64,000 bases of DNA from Rubricoccus sp038746605 (GTDB lineage: Bacteria; Bacteroidota; Rhodothermia; Rhodothermales; Rubricoccaceae), in assembly GCA_038746605.1 (NCBI GenBank), contig JBCDKM010000016.1:1-64000 (forward strand). Reading direction: 5' to 3'. Each line of letters opens with the position of its first letter. Position 1 is the stretch's first letter. This document shows positions 41,407 to 51,221 of the stretch, in pieces. The translations under genes and the position numbers were made by a program. Under the pieces are notes generated by a model. It did no database searches and was not told the DNA's origin. It saw only the letters and a program-made list of their open reading frames with translations.

Positions 41407-43062
41407 CTAGTTGCAAGTGCAGAGGGCGTCCTCCCATTCCTGACTGCAGGTGTCGCAGTCGCCCTCCATCGCGCACGTTTGCTCCCCCATCGCGTCGCAG
41501 GTAGCGCTGCGCCCGCCGCACTCGTCAGCGGAGCCGATGGTGAACGTCGCGCGGACGGTTCCGCTCTGGCAGGCCGCGTTCTCGGCGCCCTCGCGGTTGT
41601 TGAGCACGTCCAGTTGGCAGCCCGTGACCTCCAGGGAGAAACCGACGTTCATCTCCGCGTTGCAAAAATCGACGCCCATCTCGTAGCCCTCCGCGACGAG
41701 CCACTGCGTGTAGCCCATGATGTCTTCTACGGCGACTTCGGGGCCACCGAGCGTGAGGGTGCTCTTCGCGAACGCATAGAACGGACCGGTGAGAACGGCC
41801 GCTTCCATCCCGCCTGCTGCTCCAGCCAGTCCCGCGAGGGCACAGATCCCATTGGAGACCGTCTCGCGCAGGGCGTTCGAGTCGGAGATGGCAACCTCGC
41901 ACCCACTGATGGAGGCCGCTCCGATGGTCAGCACCTCCCCCGCCTGCGCAGACGGCGCGCGCGTGGTCCCCCCTGTGACGCGCCCACTCCCATCGCTCGT
42001 CCCTCGTCGGCCCCAGACCTCCTGAGACGTGCGGTCGACGAGGATCTGCGCGATGTCGATGCCACCGACGGGCGGTCCCGTGCTCGGAATCGCGAAGGTC
42101 GTCTTGCAGGCCGTGCTGCCCCAACCCTCCGGCTCGTAGCCGGGGCCGTAGCACTCGTCCCAGGTCCAGCCTGTGATCGCCGTGCCGGTCCGCACCTTGT
42201 CGTATCCGACCACCATGTCTCCGCCTGGCGTCAGGAAGCTGATCTGGGTCTCGATGAACACATCGCGCCCGCCGTCCTCCCCGGGCCGCGTCCCCTGCAC
42301 GACGGCGTTGACCATCACGACAGAAGCGCTCCCGGCGGTCGTGCCGAACTCACTCGGGATCGGCTGCCCTACGAGCCGGAGCACCCGATCTCCTGACCGA
42401 TTGCGGCTTCTCCGATCCCGACGGGACCGGCGACCGGTCTCCTCCACCGTTCGGACCAGCCCCGGGGTGACGCTCTGCGGGATCACATCGCTGAGAAGCA
42501 CTTCCACGAATGCGCCGTTGGCGAGGGCCTGCACGAGGACCAGGGACGGCTCAGCGTAGAACTCGTCCGTCGTCACCCCAACGACCTCGAAGACATTCGG
42601 GGCCCCATCTGGGACGACAAGGCCCGCCGTGAACGGGTTGTCCCAGTCCTCCAGGAGCCCATCGAAGTACGCGAGGTCTCGGCACGAGTCTGCGAACAGC
42701 ACGGAGCCCTGATCCAGGCATCGGTCTGCCTCGGCCTGCCGGGGGTGGCGGAACGCCGCAAAGGTCTCGCGCGGGATCAGCCCGTCAGCGTCTGCGAGGT
42801 CCCGCAGGGCATCCGACATCCGTGAACCGCCCCTCGTCCCTCGGCGTCGCCGTGGCGTCTCGCCGCGGGCTCCAGCCAGCGCTTCCCGAATGCAGTTCTC
42901 ATCCCCCGCGCATATCCGCGAGAGCATCGTGGACGCCTGTTGCTCGGTCAAGCGCTCGTTCGGTTCGATCTGGGAGTAGACCCGGACCCGGGGTTGGGCC
43001 TGTGACGAACCGGCCGCGAGGACGAATGTGGCGATCAGGGCAGAGCGGAAGAGGACGGTCAT
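41407..43062 (-). CDS. Secreted Cys-rich protein of unknown function
   Basis: 551 residues from ATG 43062. A signal peptide ends AAGSSQAQ. An Arg-rich stretch (GETPRRRRGTRGG, then GRRSRRDRRSRNRSG) interrupts the first half. The last about 90 residues hold ten Cys (pattern ending TCAMEGDCDTCSQEWEDALC then TCN), which should form several disulfides outside the cytoplasm. No T9SS tail. I recognise no family and no catalytic motif. It is convergent with the AtuA gene and divergent from a methyltransferase gene; nothing nearby suggests its role. Confidence 0.75.
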   Translation of the reverse strand: MTVLFRSALIATFVLAAGSSQAQPRVRVYSQIEPNERLTEQQASTMLSRICAGDENCIREALAGARGETPRRRRGTRGGSRMSDALRDLADADGLIPRETFAAFRHPRQAEADRCLDQGSVLFADSCRDLAYFDGLLEDWDNPFTAGLVVPDGAPNVFEVVGVTTDEFYAEPSLVLVQALANGAFVEVLLSDVIPQSVTPGLVRTVEETGRRSRRDRRSRNRSGDRVLRLVGQPIPSEFGTTAGSASVVMVNAVVQGTRPGEDGGRDVFIETQISFLTPGGDMVVGYDKVRTGTAITGWTWDECYGPGYEPEGWGSTACKTTFAIPSTGPPVGGIDIAQILVDRTSQEVWGRRGTSDGSGRVTGGTTRAPSAQAGEVLTIGAASISGCEVAISDSNALRETVSNGICALAGLAGAAGGMEAAVLTGPFYAFAKSTLTLGGPEVAVEDIMGYTQWLVAEGYEMGVDFCNAEMNVGFSLEVTGCQLDVLNNREGAENAACQSGTVRATFTIGSADECGGRSATCDAMGEQTCAMEGDCDTCSQEWEDALCTCN

Positions 43063-43146
43063 GGTCGGGAGGAGAGGCGGATACAGTCCGTGCGCCATGC
43101 GCTCCCACTGTGGATCACCGCCCGGGGGATTTTCGTCTGTCGGCCC

Positions 43147-43803
43147 ATGCTCCGACCGTCTCCCCTCTCCCCCGCCGAAGCCCGTCGCGTCTACGACCGT
43201 GTGGGCGCGAAGCAAGACGCGCAGGGCTGGTACGAGGACGCCGCGACAGACCACCTCCTCCGCCTCGGACACTTCGCCGAGGCGGAGCGGGTCGTGGAGA
43301 TGGGCTGCGGAACCGGGCGGCTTGCCGAGCAGATCCTCGCCGCGATGCCGCCGAAGGCGACCTACCTCGGGACCGACCTGAGTCCCATCATGGTCGGCCT
43401 CACGACGGAGCGGCTGGGGTCAGATTCGCGCGCAAATGTCCAACTCGTGGACGGCGGTCCGCCCGATCTCCCGCCCGCCTCCTGCGACCGGTTTGTCTCC
43501 ACGTATGTCTTTGACCTCCTCTCCGACGAGGACGCGCGGCGGTCCACCGCCGCGACACACCGCGCGTTAGTACCCGGCGGGCTGCTTTGTCTCGCGGGCC
43601 TCGCGCCCGGCCACACGCCGTTGTCCCGCATCGCCTCCGCGGGATGGAGTGCGGTCTGGAGCCTCGCCCCGAAGGTCGTCGGCGGGTGCCGACCGATCTC
43701 CCTGGCACCGCTCGTAGCAGGACCGGAGTGGGAGATCGTCGTGCACGAGCGTGTCGCGCCGTGGGGCATTCCGAGCGAGGCGCTCATCGCGCGGCGCGTC
43801 TGA
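43147..43803 (+). CDS. Class I SAM-dependent methyltransferase
   Basis: 218 residues from ATG 43147. Motif I is VVEMGCGTGRLAEQI, followed by YLGTDLSPIMV (acidic residue binding SAM ribose), DGGPPDLPPASCDRF, and LVPGGLLCLAG (motif III). The start YDRVGAKQDAQGWYEDAATDHLL resembles small-molecule or UbiE-like methyltransferases. Substrate unknown. The DNA for LRLGHFAEAE contains a look-alike of the palindromic repeat with an 8-nt spacer (43259-43287). Confidence 0.9.
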   Translation: MLRPSPLSPAEARRVYDRVGAKQDAQGWYEDAATDHLLRLGHFAEAERVVEMGCGTGRLAEQILAAMPPKATYLGTDLSPIMVGLTTERLGSDSRANVQLVDGGPPDLPPASCDRFVSTYVFDLLSDEDARRSTAATHRALVPGGLLCLAGLAPGHTPLSRIASAGWSAVWSLAPKVVGGCRPISLAPLVAGPEWEIVVHERVAPWGIPSEALIARRV

Positions 43804-43808
43804 CCCGG

Positions 43809-43847
43809 CCCGCCTCGGTGCCTGCACGGACGCACCGAGGCCGGCGG
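43809..43847 (-). repeat. Palindromic repeat, long form, reverse orientation
   Basis: CCCGCCTCGG, a 16-nt spacer, then CCGAGG with a slightly shifted outer arm. The TCCGTG core is on the minus strand (CACGGA on plus), at the same distance from its arm as in other copies. Confidence 0.85.
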
Positions 43848-43921
43848 ACCCGCATCCACGGCTGGGCGTTGGCACGGACCCAGTCGTAGCCTCTGTCCGA
43901 CAGCCCCCGCCTGCCTCCTGA

Positions 43922-45718
43922 ATGAGCCCGCTCCGCCGCCTCAACCCGTACATCTGGCGCCAGAAGTGGCGGATGGTGCCCGGCCTCGGGTTCGCGCTCG
44001 TCTCGTCGCTCTTCGCGCTGGTGGTGCCCATCGTCATCCGCGAGGCCGTGGACGCCGTCCCGCGCATGGTGGCCGTCTACCGGCTGTACGCCGGGACGCC
44101 CGCGCAAGACGCCCTTTTTTCTGACTTCCGACTCGCGCTCGTGATGGCCGCGCTCGTGGTGATGGGGCTGAGCCTCATGAGCGGTGTGTTCATCTTCGCG
44201 ATGCGGCAGACGGTCGTCGTCGCCAGCCGCCACATCGAGTACGACCTGCGGAACACGTTCTACTCGCACCTCCAGACACTCGGGGGTGCCTTCTTCGCCC
44301 GCTACCCCACCGGCGACGTGATGACGCGCGCCACGAGCGACATCGAGAAGGTGCGGCGCTACGTGGGCCCGGCGCTGATGTACATCGCGCGCGCCATCGC
44401 GGCCATCGTGACGGCACTGACGGTCATGCTCGCGATCTCCAGCACGCTCACGCTCTGGGCGCTCCTCCCGATGCCCGTGCTGGCCGTCTCGATCTTCTTC
44501 GTGAGCAAGCTGGTGCATAGCCGCACGGACCGCCAGCAGAAGGCGTACTCCGGCCTCACAAGCCGCGTGCAGGAAGCGCTGTCCGGCATTCGCGTGGTTA
44601 AAGCCTACTCGCAGGAGGACGCCTGGGCCCGCCGCGTGGACGACTCGGGCGATGAGTACCGAGACCGCGCCCTCGACCTCGCACGGGTGGACGCCGCCTT
44701 CCGGCCGGTCCTGCTCGTGCTCATCGGCGCGAGCACGCTGCTGGTTGTCGGCGTAGGCGGGCGGCTGGTCATCGAGGGCGTGCTGACGGTCGGCAACATC
44801 GCGGAGTTCATCATCTACGTGACCATCCTGACATGGCCGGTCGCCTCGTTCGGGTACGTGGTGAGCATGGTGCAGCAGGCCAGCGCGAGCGCCTCGCGCT
44901 TGTTCGAGATCCTCGACTGGGCGCCGGACATCCTCTCCCCCGAGCAGCCCACCGAAGTAGACCACGTGGAGGGCCGGATCACCTTCGAGGACGTGGGTTT
45001 CCGCTACGAGGACGACGGCCCGCTCGTGCTGGACGGCGTCTCGGTCGACGTGCCCGCTGGGACCACGCTCGGGATCGTCGGGCGGACGGGATCCGGCAAG
45101 TCGACCCTCGTGGAACTCATCCCGCGCCTCATGGACCCCTCGTCCGGGCGCGTCCTCGTGGACGGCCACGACGTGCGCACGCTCGATCTCCAGGTGCTGC
45201 GCGGCGCCATCGGCTACGTGCCGCAGGAGGTGTTCCTGTTCTCCGACACGGTCGGCAACAACATCGCGTTCGGCGCGATGGAGGCGTCCGAGGCCGACAT
45301 CACCGGCGCGGCCCGCGAGGCGGACCTCCTCGGTCAGGTGGAGGGCTTCCCCGAGGGCTTCGAGACGCGCGTCGGCGAGCGCGGGATCACGCTCTCGGGC
45401 GGACAGAAACAACGAACTGCCATCGCGCGGGCCCTCCTCCGCCGCGCTCCGATTCTCCTGCTGGACGACACGCTCTCTGCTGTGGACACCCGGACGGAGG
45501 CCACTATCCTCGCGAACCTGCGGCGCCACTTCGGCCAGCGGACCGTGGTCATCGTGAGCCACCGCATCTCAGCGGTGCAGGACGCGGATCAGATCATCGT
45601 GCTGGAGGAGGGCCGGATCGCAGAGCACGGCGCGCACGCAGAACTGGCGGCAGGCTCAGGGCTCTATGCCTCGCTCTACCGCAAGCAGCAGCTGGAGGCG
45701 GAGCTAGAGGAGAGCTAG
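43922..45718 (+). CDS. ABC transporter, fused permease and ATPase (lipid/drug exporter type)
   Basis: 598 residues in the half-transporter layout. Six membrane segments lie within residues 1-320 (GLGFALVSSLFALVVPIVI begins the first), with the coupling region FYSHLQTLGGAFFARYPTGDVMTR. The ATPase part (about 345-590) has Walker A VGRTGSGKST, Q-loop YVPQEVFLF, signature LSGGQKQR, Walker B ILLLDDTLSAVD and switch His in IVSHRIS. It probably works as a homodimer exporting lipids or drugs; MsbA-like function is possible but there is no lpxK beside it. No partner half-transporter is adjacent. Confidence 0.93.
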   Translation: MSPLRRLNPYIWRQKWRMVPGLGFALVSSLFALVVPIVIREAVDAVPRMVAVYRLYAGTPAQDALFSDFRLALVMAALVVMGLSLMSGVFIFAMRQTVVVASRHIEYDLRNTFYSHLQTLGGAFFARYPTGDVMTRATSDIEKVRRYVGPALMYIARAIAAIVTALTVMLAISSTLTLWALLPMPVLAVSIFFVSKLVHSRTDRQQKAYSGLTSRVQEALSGIRVVKAYSQEDAWARRVDDSGDEYRDRALDLARVDAAFRPVLLVLIGASTLLVVGVGGRLVIEGVLTVGNIAEFIIYVTILTWPVASFGYVVSMVQQASASASRLFEILDWAPDILSPEQPTEVDHVEGRITFEDVGFRYEDDGPLVLDGVSVDVPAGTTLGIVGRTGSGKSTLVELIPRLMDPSSGRVLVDGHDVRTLDLQVLRGAIGYVPQEVFLFSDTVGNNIAFGAMEASEADITGAAREADLLGQVEGFPEGFETRVGERGITLSGGQKQRTAIARALLRRAPILLLDDTLSAVDTRTEATILANLRRHFGQRTVVIVSHRISAVQDADQIIVLEEGRIAEHGAHAELAAGSGLYASLYRKQQLEAELEES

Positions 45719-45730
45719 CCGCCCAGCTCC

Positions 45731-45756
45731 CCCCACCTCGGCACTGAGACGGGCGG
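45731..45756. repeat. Palindromic repeat, degenerate
   Basis: CCCCACCTCGG-CA-CTGAGACGGGCGGGG, with several changes, 12 bp after the ABC transporter stop. Confidence 0.5.
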
Positions 45757-45895
45757 GGTCAGTCCTCGCGAGACATGCTTTCGGCGACCTCGGCAACACC
45801 CCGCGCGAGGCGTCGCGCTCGTAGCAAGAGGTTTCGCCCCCATCAGGCATTCCCCGGTCCCTAGCTTGCGGACTCGGAACCGCTTTCAGACCCGC

Positions 45896-46804
45896 ATGAC
45901 CCGTTTGCTCCTCGTCGCCACTCTATTGGCGCCCCTCGCTCACGCCCAGAGCCTCCGCGCCGACGGCCCGCCCGTCCGTCTCGCGGGCTCTGACGAGGCC
46001 CCGCTGGCCCACGCTGCGTGGTCGCCCACCGGAGAGCTCGCCGCCTCTCGGCCCGACGCGACCGGCCTCTGGCTCGTTGCCGAAGACGGCACCCTCCGCG
46101 CCCTGACGGACGGCCCCACGTTTGGCTTCGAGTGGAGCCCGGACGGCACCACCATCCTCTTCCGTGCCGCACGCGAGGACGGCCCCCGCCGCGATCACGC
46201 GCCTGCCCTGCTGGATATCGCGACGGGTGAAACGACCCTTCTCGCCGACTGGAGAGGCTCCATGCCGAGCCTCCCACGGTTCTCCGCGGACGGCACGAGC
46301 GCCCTCGTCGCCACAGATGGCGCCGTCGAGTCATTCCCGACGGGAGCCTCCGCCTCGGTCGCCGCCTCGACGGCCCCGGTGGTCCTCAAGAGTGCCGAGG
46401 CGGGCGTGGTGGCACGCGGTACCGAGACCTCACGCTTCGCCCCGGTAGAGGGTCGCCTCCTCAACCTGACCCCCTCGCCCGACCGCCAGCGCGTCGCCTT
46501 CGAGGTGATGGGCAGCGGGCTCTATCTCGCCAATGCAGACGGCTCCGGCCTCGTGAGCCTCGGCGAAGGACAGCGTCCCACCTGGAGCCCGGACGGCCGC
46601 TGGGTCGCGTTCATGCGCGCCGAGGACGACGGCCACCACTTCACCGGTGCCGATCTCTGGGCCGCTCGCACCGACGGCTCCGAGACGATCCGCCTCACGT
46701 CCGCGCCCGGCCTGGAGATGAACCCCGACTGGCGCCCCGATGGCTCCGCTCTCGCCTACGATAACGGCGAAGCTCTCTTCCTTCTCTCCCTGGCCTCTGA
46801 GTAA
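45896..46804 (+). CDS. TolB-like WD40/PD40 propeller protein, exported
   Basis: 302 residues from ATG 45896, signal peptide ending LAPLAHAQ. The rest is a beta propeller of the TolB type; PD40 repeats are visible as AAWSPTGE, EWSPDGTT, RFSADGT, TWSPDGRW and DWRPDGSA. Propellers of this kind serve as periplasmic binding scaffolds. The stop codon overlaps the ATG of the amidase gene (TAATG), so the two are translationally coupled and probably act in the same cell-wall process. An imperfect, widely spaced repeat-like pair of arms occurs within the gene (46351 and 46395), probably by chance. Confidence 0.85.
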   Translation: MTRLLLVATLLAPLAHAQSLRADGPPVRLAGSDEAPLAHAAWSPTGELAASRPDATGLWLVAEDGTLRALTDGPTFGFEWSPDGTTILFRAAREDGPRRDHAPALLDIATGETTLLADWRGSMPSLPRFSADGTSALVATDGAVESFPTGASASVAASTAPVVLKSAEAGVVARGTETSRFAPVEGRLLNLTPSPDRQRVAFEVMGSGLYLANADGSGLVSLGEGQRPTWSPDGRWVAFMRAEDDGHHFTGADLWAARTDGSETIRLTSAPGLEMNPDWRPDGSALAYDNGEALFLLSLASE

Positions 46805-49308
46805 TGCTGCGCTCTCTCCTGCTCGCCGCTCTCGCGGCCCTCTTTGTCTTTCCCACCAGCGCCCAGGAAGTCACGGGTCTCTCCGACTGGACGCTCTACC
46901 TCGACCCCGGCCACAGCGGCACCAACGAAAACGTCGGCATCTACGGCTACTCCGAGCCTCAGAAGGTGCTCCGCATCGCGCTCGCGCTGAAGGAGATGCT
47001 AGAGACGCGGACGGATATCGAGGCCGTCTACACGTCGCGCGATGACGACTCCGATCAGGTCGGCCTCAGCCAGCGATCCGACGAGGCGAACGCTCTCGGT
47101 GTGGACTTCTTCCACTCCCTGCACAGCAACGCAGGGGGCGCGAGCACCAACAACACGCTGATGCTCTACGGCGGCTGGCGCACGAACGGCCAGACCGTCG
47201 AGAAGACTCCGATGGGCGGCAAGCGCATGGGCGACCTGTTCATCGTGGACCTGACCGCCGCGATGCGCATCCCCACCATCGGCAACTTCGCGGACCGGAC
47301 GTTCTACCAGGGCTTCCCGGACAACCACGGCAACCAGTTTCCGTACCTCTCAGTCAACCGGCGCACCAACATGGCCTCGGTGCTGAGCGAGGGCGGCTTC
47401 CACACGAACCCGCGCCAGAACACGCTCAACATGAACGCGGAGTGGAAGGTGCTGGAAGCGCAAGCCCACTTCTGGGCCATCCTCGAATACCACAATCTCC
47501 CGCGTACGCCGGATCGCATCGCGACCGGCATCATCTCGGACGCGGAGAGCGGACTCGCCATCAACGGCGCGACGATCACCATCGCAGGCCAGACCTACAC
47601 GACGGACACCTACGACAGCCTCTTCAACCAGTACAGCAACGACCCGGACCAGCTTCGCAATGGGTTCTACTACCTCCCGGAGATGCCCGCGGGTACCCAC
47701 ACCGTCACGGTAGAAGCACCCGACTACGGCAGCTTCACCGGATCGGTCACGATGCTGGAGGGCGAGTTCACTTTCTACGATATCTCGCTCGTCTCCACGG
47801 TCCCACCCGTTGTGGAGGAGACCTCCCCAGAGGACGGCGAGGAGCCCTTCCGTATCACGGACCCCGTGACGGTCGAGTTCAGCCGCCCGATGGACCGTGC
47901 GGCGACGGAGGCTGCCTTCTCGCTCGCCCCCGCTGTGAACGGCACGTTCGTCTGGCGGGACAACGACACCCGCCTCGTCTTCAGGCCCGACCCGGACTTG
48001 GAGCCCGAGACGGCCTACACGCTCACCCTCGCGGGATCCGCTACGGGCCAGGCCGGGGACCTGCTCGATGGCGACGGCGACGGCACCGGTGGGGACGCCT
48101 TCTCCATCTCGTTCACGACGGGCTTCCCCGACACGGCTCCACCTCGCATCATCGCGGCGAACCCGAGCCCGAACCAACAGAACGTGGAGGCGCGACCGAT
48201 CCTGACATTGACCTATTCCGAGCCTATCCTCCCAACGTCTGTGGACGGCCTCGTCTCGTTAGCACCCGCTGCGGGCGGGGCAGGCGTTCCGGGCGAGGTA
48301 CAGTACACCCGCCTCGGGGAGCAGAGCACCATTTCCTTCTTCCCGGCAGAGCGGCTCGCGCCCAACCTTCCGTACCGGCTCAACGTCGCGCCCGGCTTGG
48401 AAGACTTCTTTCTCAACGTCCAGCCTCTCGAACAGGGCGTGACGTTCGTGACGGGCGAGACGGCCGCCGTGCCCTCGCTCATCGACGACTTCGAGGCCGA
48501 AGTCGCCAGCAACTGGTGGCTCCCGCAGCAGAGCGGCTCCACGACCGGCATCGTGACGGACTCTACAGACTCCGGCGCGACGACCGCGCTCAGGAGCCGC
48601 CAACTCGGCGGTGAGGCCTCGCTTCGCGTGGATTACGGCTGGGACACATCGGGAGGCCCCTGGCTCATCCGTCAGTACCTCGCAGGAGGCGCGCCCCGCT
48701 CCATTTTCTTCGATGATGGCGCGACTCTTCGCGTCACGGTCTTCGGCGACGGCAGCGGCACGCTCTTCCGATTCGCGGTGGACGACGAGGGCCCCGGAGG
48801 CCACGAAGTCAGCCCCTGGACGCCCATCGACTGGATCGGCTGGCGAACCGTGGAGTGGGACCTCGACGTGGATGGCATCGGTACCTGGATCGGCAATGGT
48901 GTCTTCGACGGCTCCCTCCGCTTCGATTCGTTCCAGTTCTCTTACGACGGCACTGCGCCGAGCGCGCAATACGGCCAGGTCTGGCTCGACGACCTGACGC
49001 GCGTCGCTCTCGTTTCCACAGATCAGGAGGGCGGCCCAGCGGAAACATTCGCGATCAGCGAGCCCTTCCCCAATCCAACTCGTGAGCGAGCGGCGGTCCG
49101 GCTCACGCTCGCTGAGCCCTCAACCGTGACGGCCATCGTGTACGACGCGACAGGCGCGGAGGTCGCTCGCCTCGCCTCGGGTGAGACACGGGCTGCAGGC
49201 GCACACACGCTGGAGTGGGACGCGAGCCGCGCTGCTGCGGGCGTCTACTTCGTTCGGGTGACGGCTGAGGACGAGACCGCGACGGCCCGGCTGGTCGTCG
49301 TCCGCTAG
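46804..49308 (+). CDS. N-acetylmuramoyl-L-alanine amidase with Ig-like domains and T9SS tail
   Basis: 834 residues, signal peptide ending VFPTSAQ. Residues about 28-230 are an Amidase_3-type catalytic domain: LYLDPGHSG (metal His), DFFHSLHSNAG (second metal His), and VLSEGGFHTN (catalytic Glu). Then a carboxypeptidase-regulatory-like beta domain (about 240-330), two Big_5/SbsA-type Ig domains (about 335-550, FRITDPVTVEFSRPMD and RPILTLTYSEPI), a galactose-binding-like region, and a Por sorting tail (PFPNPTRERAAVRL to the end). It should be secreted by the type IX system and cut peptidoglycan or a related substrate outside. Translationally coupled to the upstream propeller. Confidence 0.9.
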   Translation: MLRSLLLAALAALFVFPTSAQEVTGLSDWTLYLDPGHSGTNENVGIYGYSEPQKVLRIALALKEMLETRTDIEAVYTSRDDDSDQVGLSQRSDEANALGVDFFHSLHSNAGGASTNNTLMLYGGWRTNGQTVEKTPMGGKRMGDLFIVDLTAAMRIPTIGNFADRTFYQGFPDNHGNQFPYLSVNRRTNMASVLSEGGFHTNPRQNTLNMNAEWKVLEAQAHFWAILEYHNLPRTPDRIATGIISDAESGLAINGATITIAGQTYTTDTYDSLFNQYSNDPDQLRNGFYYLPEMPAGTHTVTVEAPDYGSFTGSVTMLEGEFTFYDISLVSTVPPVVEETSPEDGEEPFRITDPVTVEFSRPMDRAATEAAFSLAPAVNGTFVWRDNDTRLVFRPDPDLEPETAYTLTLAGSATGQAGDLLDGDGDGTGGDAFSISFTTGFPDTAPPRIIAANPSPNQQNVEARPILTLTYSEPILPTSVDGLVSLAPAAGGAGVPGEVQYTRLGEQSTISFFPAERLAPNLPYRLNVAPGLEDFFLNVQPLEQGVTFVTGETAAVPSLIDDFEAEVASNWWLPQQSGSTTGIVTDSTDSGATTALRSRQLGGEASLRVDYGWDTSGGPWLIRQYLAGGAPRSIFFDDGATLRVTVFGDGSGTLFRFAVDDEGPGGHEVSPWTPIDWIGWRTVEWDLDVDGIGTWIGNGVFDGSLRFDSFQFSYDGTAPSAQYGQVWLDDLTRVALVSTDQEGGPAETFAISEPFPNPTRERAAVRLTLAEPSTVTAIVYDATGAEVARLASGETRAAGAHTLEWDASRAAAGVYFVRVTAEDETATARLVVVR

Positions 49309-49316
49309 CCTTCCGT

Positions 49317-49354
49317 GCCCGCCTCGGTCTATCCACCGAGCGACCGAGGCGGGC
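49317..49354 (-). repeat. Palindromic repeat, long form, perfect arms, reverse orientation
   Basis: GCCCGCCTCGG and CCGAGGCGGGC (11-bp perfect arms) with a 16-nt spacer. The minus strand of the spacer reads TCGGTG where other copies have TCCGTG. It lies between convergent stops. Confidence 0.92.
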
Positions 49355-49364
49355 ATGGACTGTC

Positions 49365-51206
49365 CTACCGCACGAGGGTCAGGGCCTGCGTGAGGCGCCC
49401 GTTCTCAGTCTCCAGCGCGACGAGATACGTCCCACTAGCGGCCCATCCCCCAGAGACTGTCCGGCCATCCCAGTAGATGCTCTGACGTCCCGCCTGGCGG
49501 ATCTCGTCGTCCGCCAAGCGGGCGACCTCGCGGCCGAGCACGTCCAACACACGGAGCGAGACACGTCCCGGAGCCGCAAGGGAGAAGACGATCTGCGCCT
49601 GCCCGGCGGTGGGATTCGGACGCGGCGCCAGAAGAGACGCCTCGCCACCCGCGAGCGGCTCATTCGCTACGGCCCGGCCGTCCACGACGACGGCGTTCGT
49701 CGGGGCGCTCTCAATCGAGTTCGTGCTCACTGCCGTCACGACGTACGTCCACGGGAACGACGCCATGACAGGACGATCTGTGATGGTCGTCTCACCCGAC
49801 ACCGCGATCAGGTGCTCGGGGTTCATCAGAGCATCCGGGAACGTGGGCGGCATCGGTGACGGGATGCGGTAGATAGCGTAGCGTCTTGCTTCGGCATCGC
49901 CAGAGGCGGGCGCAGACCACGTCAGTGTCAGGTCCTCACCCTCCCAGGTCTCAGAGAGCGTCCCGGGCGTACGGGGAGCCTCCTGACTCTTCCACCCCAT
50001 GGAGGGCGTGAGGGCGGGACGGCGGTAGAGATCCGCCTGTAGGGAATCCGCGAGACCAAGGCCACCGACGGTCAGCCCGGCGCGAGCCCGAAAGAGGATC
50101 GTGCCTTGCGCACCCTCCATGCCTCTTGTAAACCGGAGTTGCGTTGGCACCTCATCTGCCTCGTATCCTGGCGCACCGATCCGATACGTCGCCACTCCCG
50201 GGTAGAGATGGCGGTCGTTGCTCACCGAGGCCCACCAGGGGGCGAGCGTCGTGAAGCGTTGGCGGTTGAAATCGAGGTCGCCGTCTCCATCCGCATCGAA
50301 GGAACGCTGGGACGACCAGTACAGCTGAGGCGCGACGTAATCCACGTCCTGCGCATCGAGCCAGGCCACAGCGTCGGCGTAGACCACGTTGTACGCGTCG
50401 AGACCTGAGATTCCCTGGGGCACCCCGTTGCGCCAGATCCCGAAGGGGCTTACTCCATGCACGACGTCAGGGCGAACCGTCTGGAGACTGTCCTGAATTT
50501 GGCCGACGAGCAAATTGACGTTGTCTCGACGCCAATCGCCTCGGTTGGTGAAGCCCCTCGAATGCGCTGCGAAGGTGGCATCATCCTCGTTCGTGATACC
50601 GCTAAAGCCCGTGCTAGGGTACGGGTAGAAGTAATCGTCGTAGTGGATGCCATCCACGTCATAGCGACGCGCAATGTCCGCCACGATTGAGGCGACCCGA
50701 TCTCGAACCTCTGGCAGGCCAGGATCGAGAATCTGAATCCCGGACGAGAACGACAAAATCCACTCAGGGTGGGTGTTCGTCACGTGGTCTGCAGAGTTCG
50801 GGTAGGCAGACCCGCGATCTGCTCGGTAGGGGTTGATCCATGCGTGGAGCTCCATTCCTCGCGCATGAGCCTCTTCCACCGCAAATGCGAGGGGATCATA
50901 AAAGGGCTCCGGTGCTCGCCCCTGCTCACCCGTGAGCCAGTAGCTCCAGGGCTCGAACGGCGAGTCATAGAACGCGTCCGCCTCCGAGCGGACCTGGAAC
51001 ACAACAGCGTTGACGCCCACGCTCTGGAGATCGTCGAGGATGGTCAAGAGTTGACTCTGCTGCGCCGCAGTGGATAGGCCCGGCCCGAGCGGCCAGTCTA
51101 GATTCGCAACTGTAGCGATCCATGCACCCCGGAACTCATATTTCTGAGACTGGGCGTTGGTCACTCCGGTGGAGAGAAGAAGCAGGACGAGAAGAGAACG
51201 AAGCAT
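49365..51206 (-). CDS. DigH/YngK-like glycoside hydrolase (GHL10) with T9SS tail
   Basis: 613 residues, signal peptide ending STGVTNAQ. Residues about 22-370 form a family GHL10 (DUF187) barrel like E. coli DigH, which cuts denuded peptidoglycan glycans: EFRGAWIATVANLDWP at the start, VNAVVFQVRSEADAFY, GMELHAWINPYR, and VDGIHYDDYFYPYP with the catalytic-region acids. An FnIII-like domain (about 415-510) and a Por sorting tail (LLAPRPNPTAGQAQIV to LTLVR) follow. It is downstream of the propeller gene; a terminator lies between. Its neighbour amidase suggests peptidoglycan as substrate. Confidence 0.9.
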   Translation of the reverse strand: MLRSLLVLLLLSTGVTNAQSQKYEFRGAWIATVANLDWPLGPGLSTAAQQSQLLTILDDLQSVGVNAVVFQVRSEADAFYDSPFEPWSYWLTGEQGRAPEPFYDPLAFAVEEAHARGMELHAWINPYRADRGSAYPNSADHVTNTHPEWILSFSSGIQILDPGLPEVRDRVASIVADIARRYDVDGIHYDDYFYPYPSTGFSGITNEDDATFAAHSRGFTNRGDWRRDNVNLLVGQIQDSLQTVRPDVVHGVSPFGIWRNGVPQGISGLDAYNVVYADAVAWLDAQDVDYVAPQLYWSSQRSFDADGDGDLDFNRQRFTTLAPWWASVSNDRHLYPGVATYRIGAPGYEADEVPTQLRFTRGMEGAQGTILFRARAGLTVGGLGLADSLQADLYRRPALTPSMGWKSQEAPRTPGTLSETWEGEDLTLTWSAPASGDAEARRYAIYRIPSPMPPTFPDALMNPEHLIAVSGETTITDRPVMASFPWTYVVTAVSTNSIESAPTNAVVVDGRAVANEPLAGGEASLLAPRPNPTAGQAQIVFSLAAPGRVSLRVLDVLGREVARLADDEIRQAGRQSIYWDGRTVSGGWAASGTYLVALETENGRLTQALTLVR

Positions 51207-51221
51207 CTTGCTGGTACGATA

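Noticed and set aside
43259..43287. In-gene palindrome in the methyltransferase gene as a true family member
   Set aside because: The spacer is 8 nt, fitting neither class, and the peptide LRLGHFAEAE could be ordinary; kept only as a look-alike.
46351..46405. Another palindrome copy in the TolB-like gene
   Set aside because: The arms are separated by more than 35 nt and the flanks do not match; chance similarity in GC-rich coding DNA is more likely.
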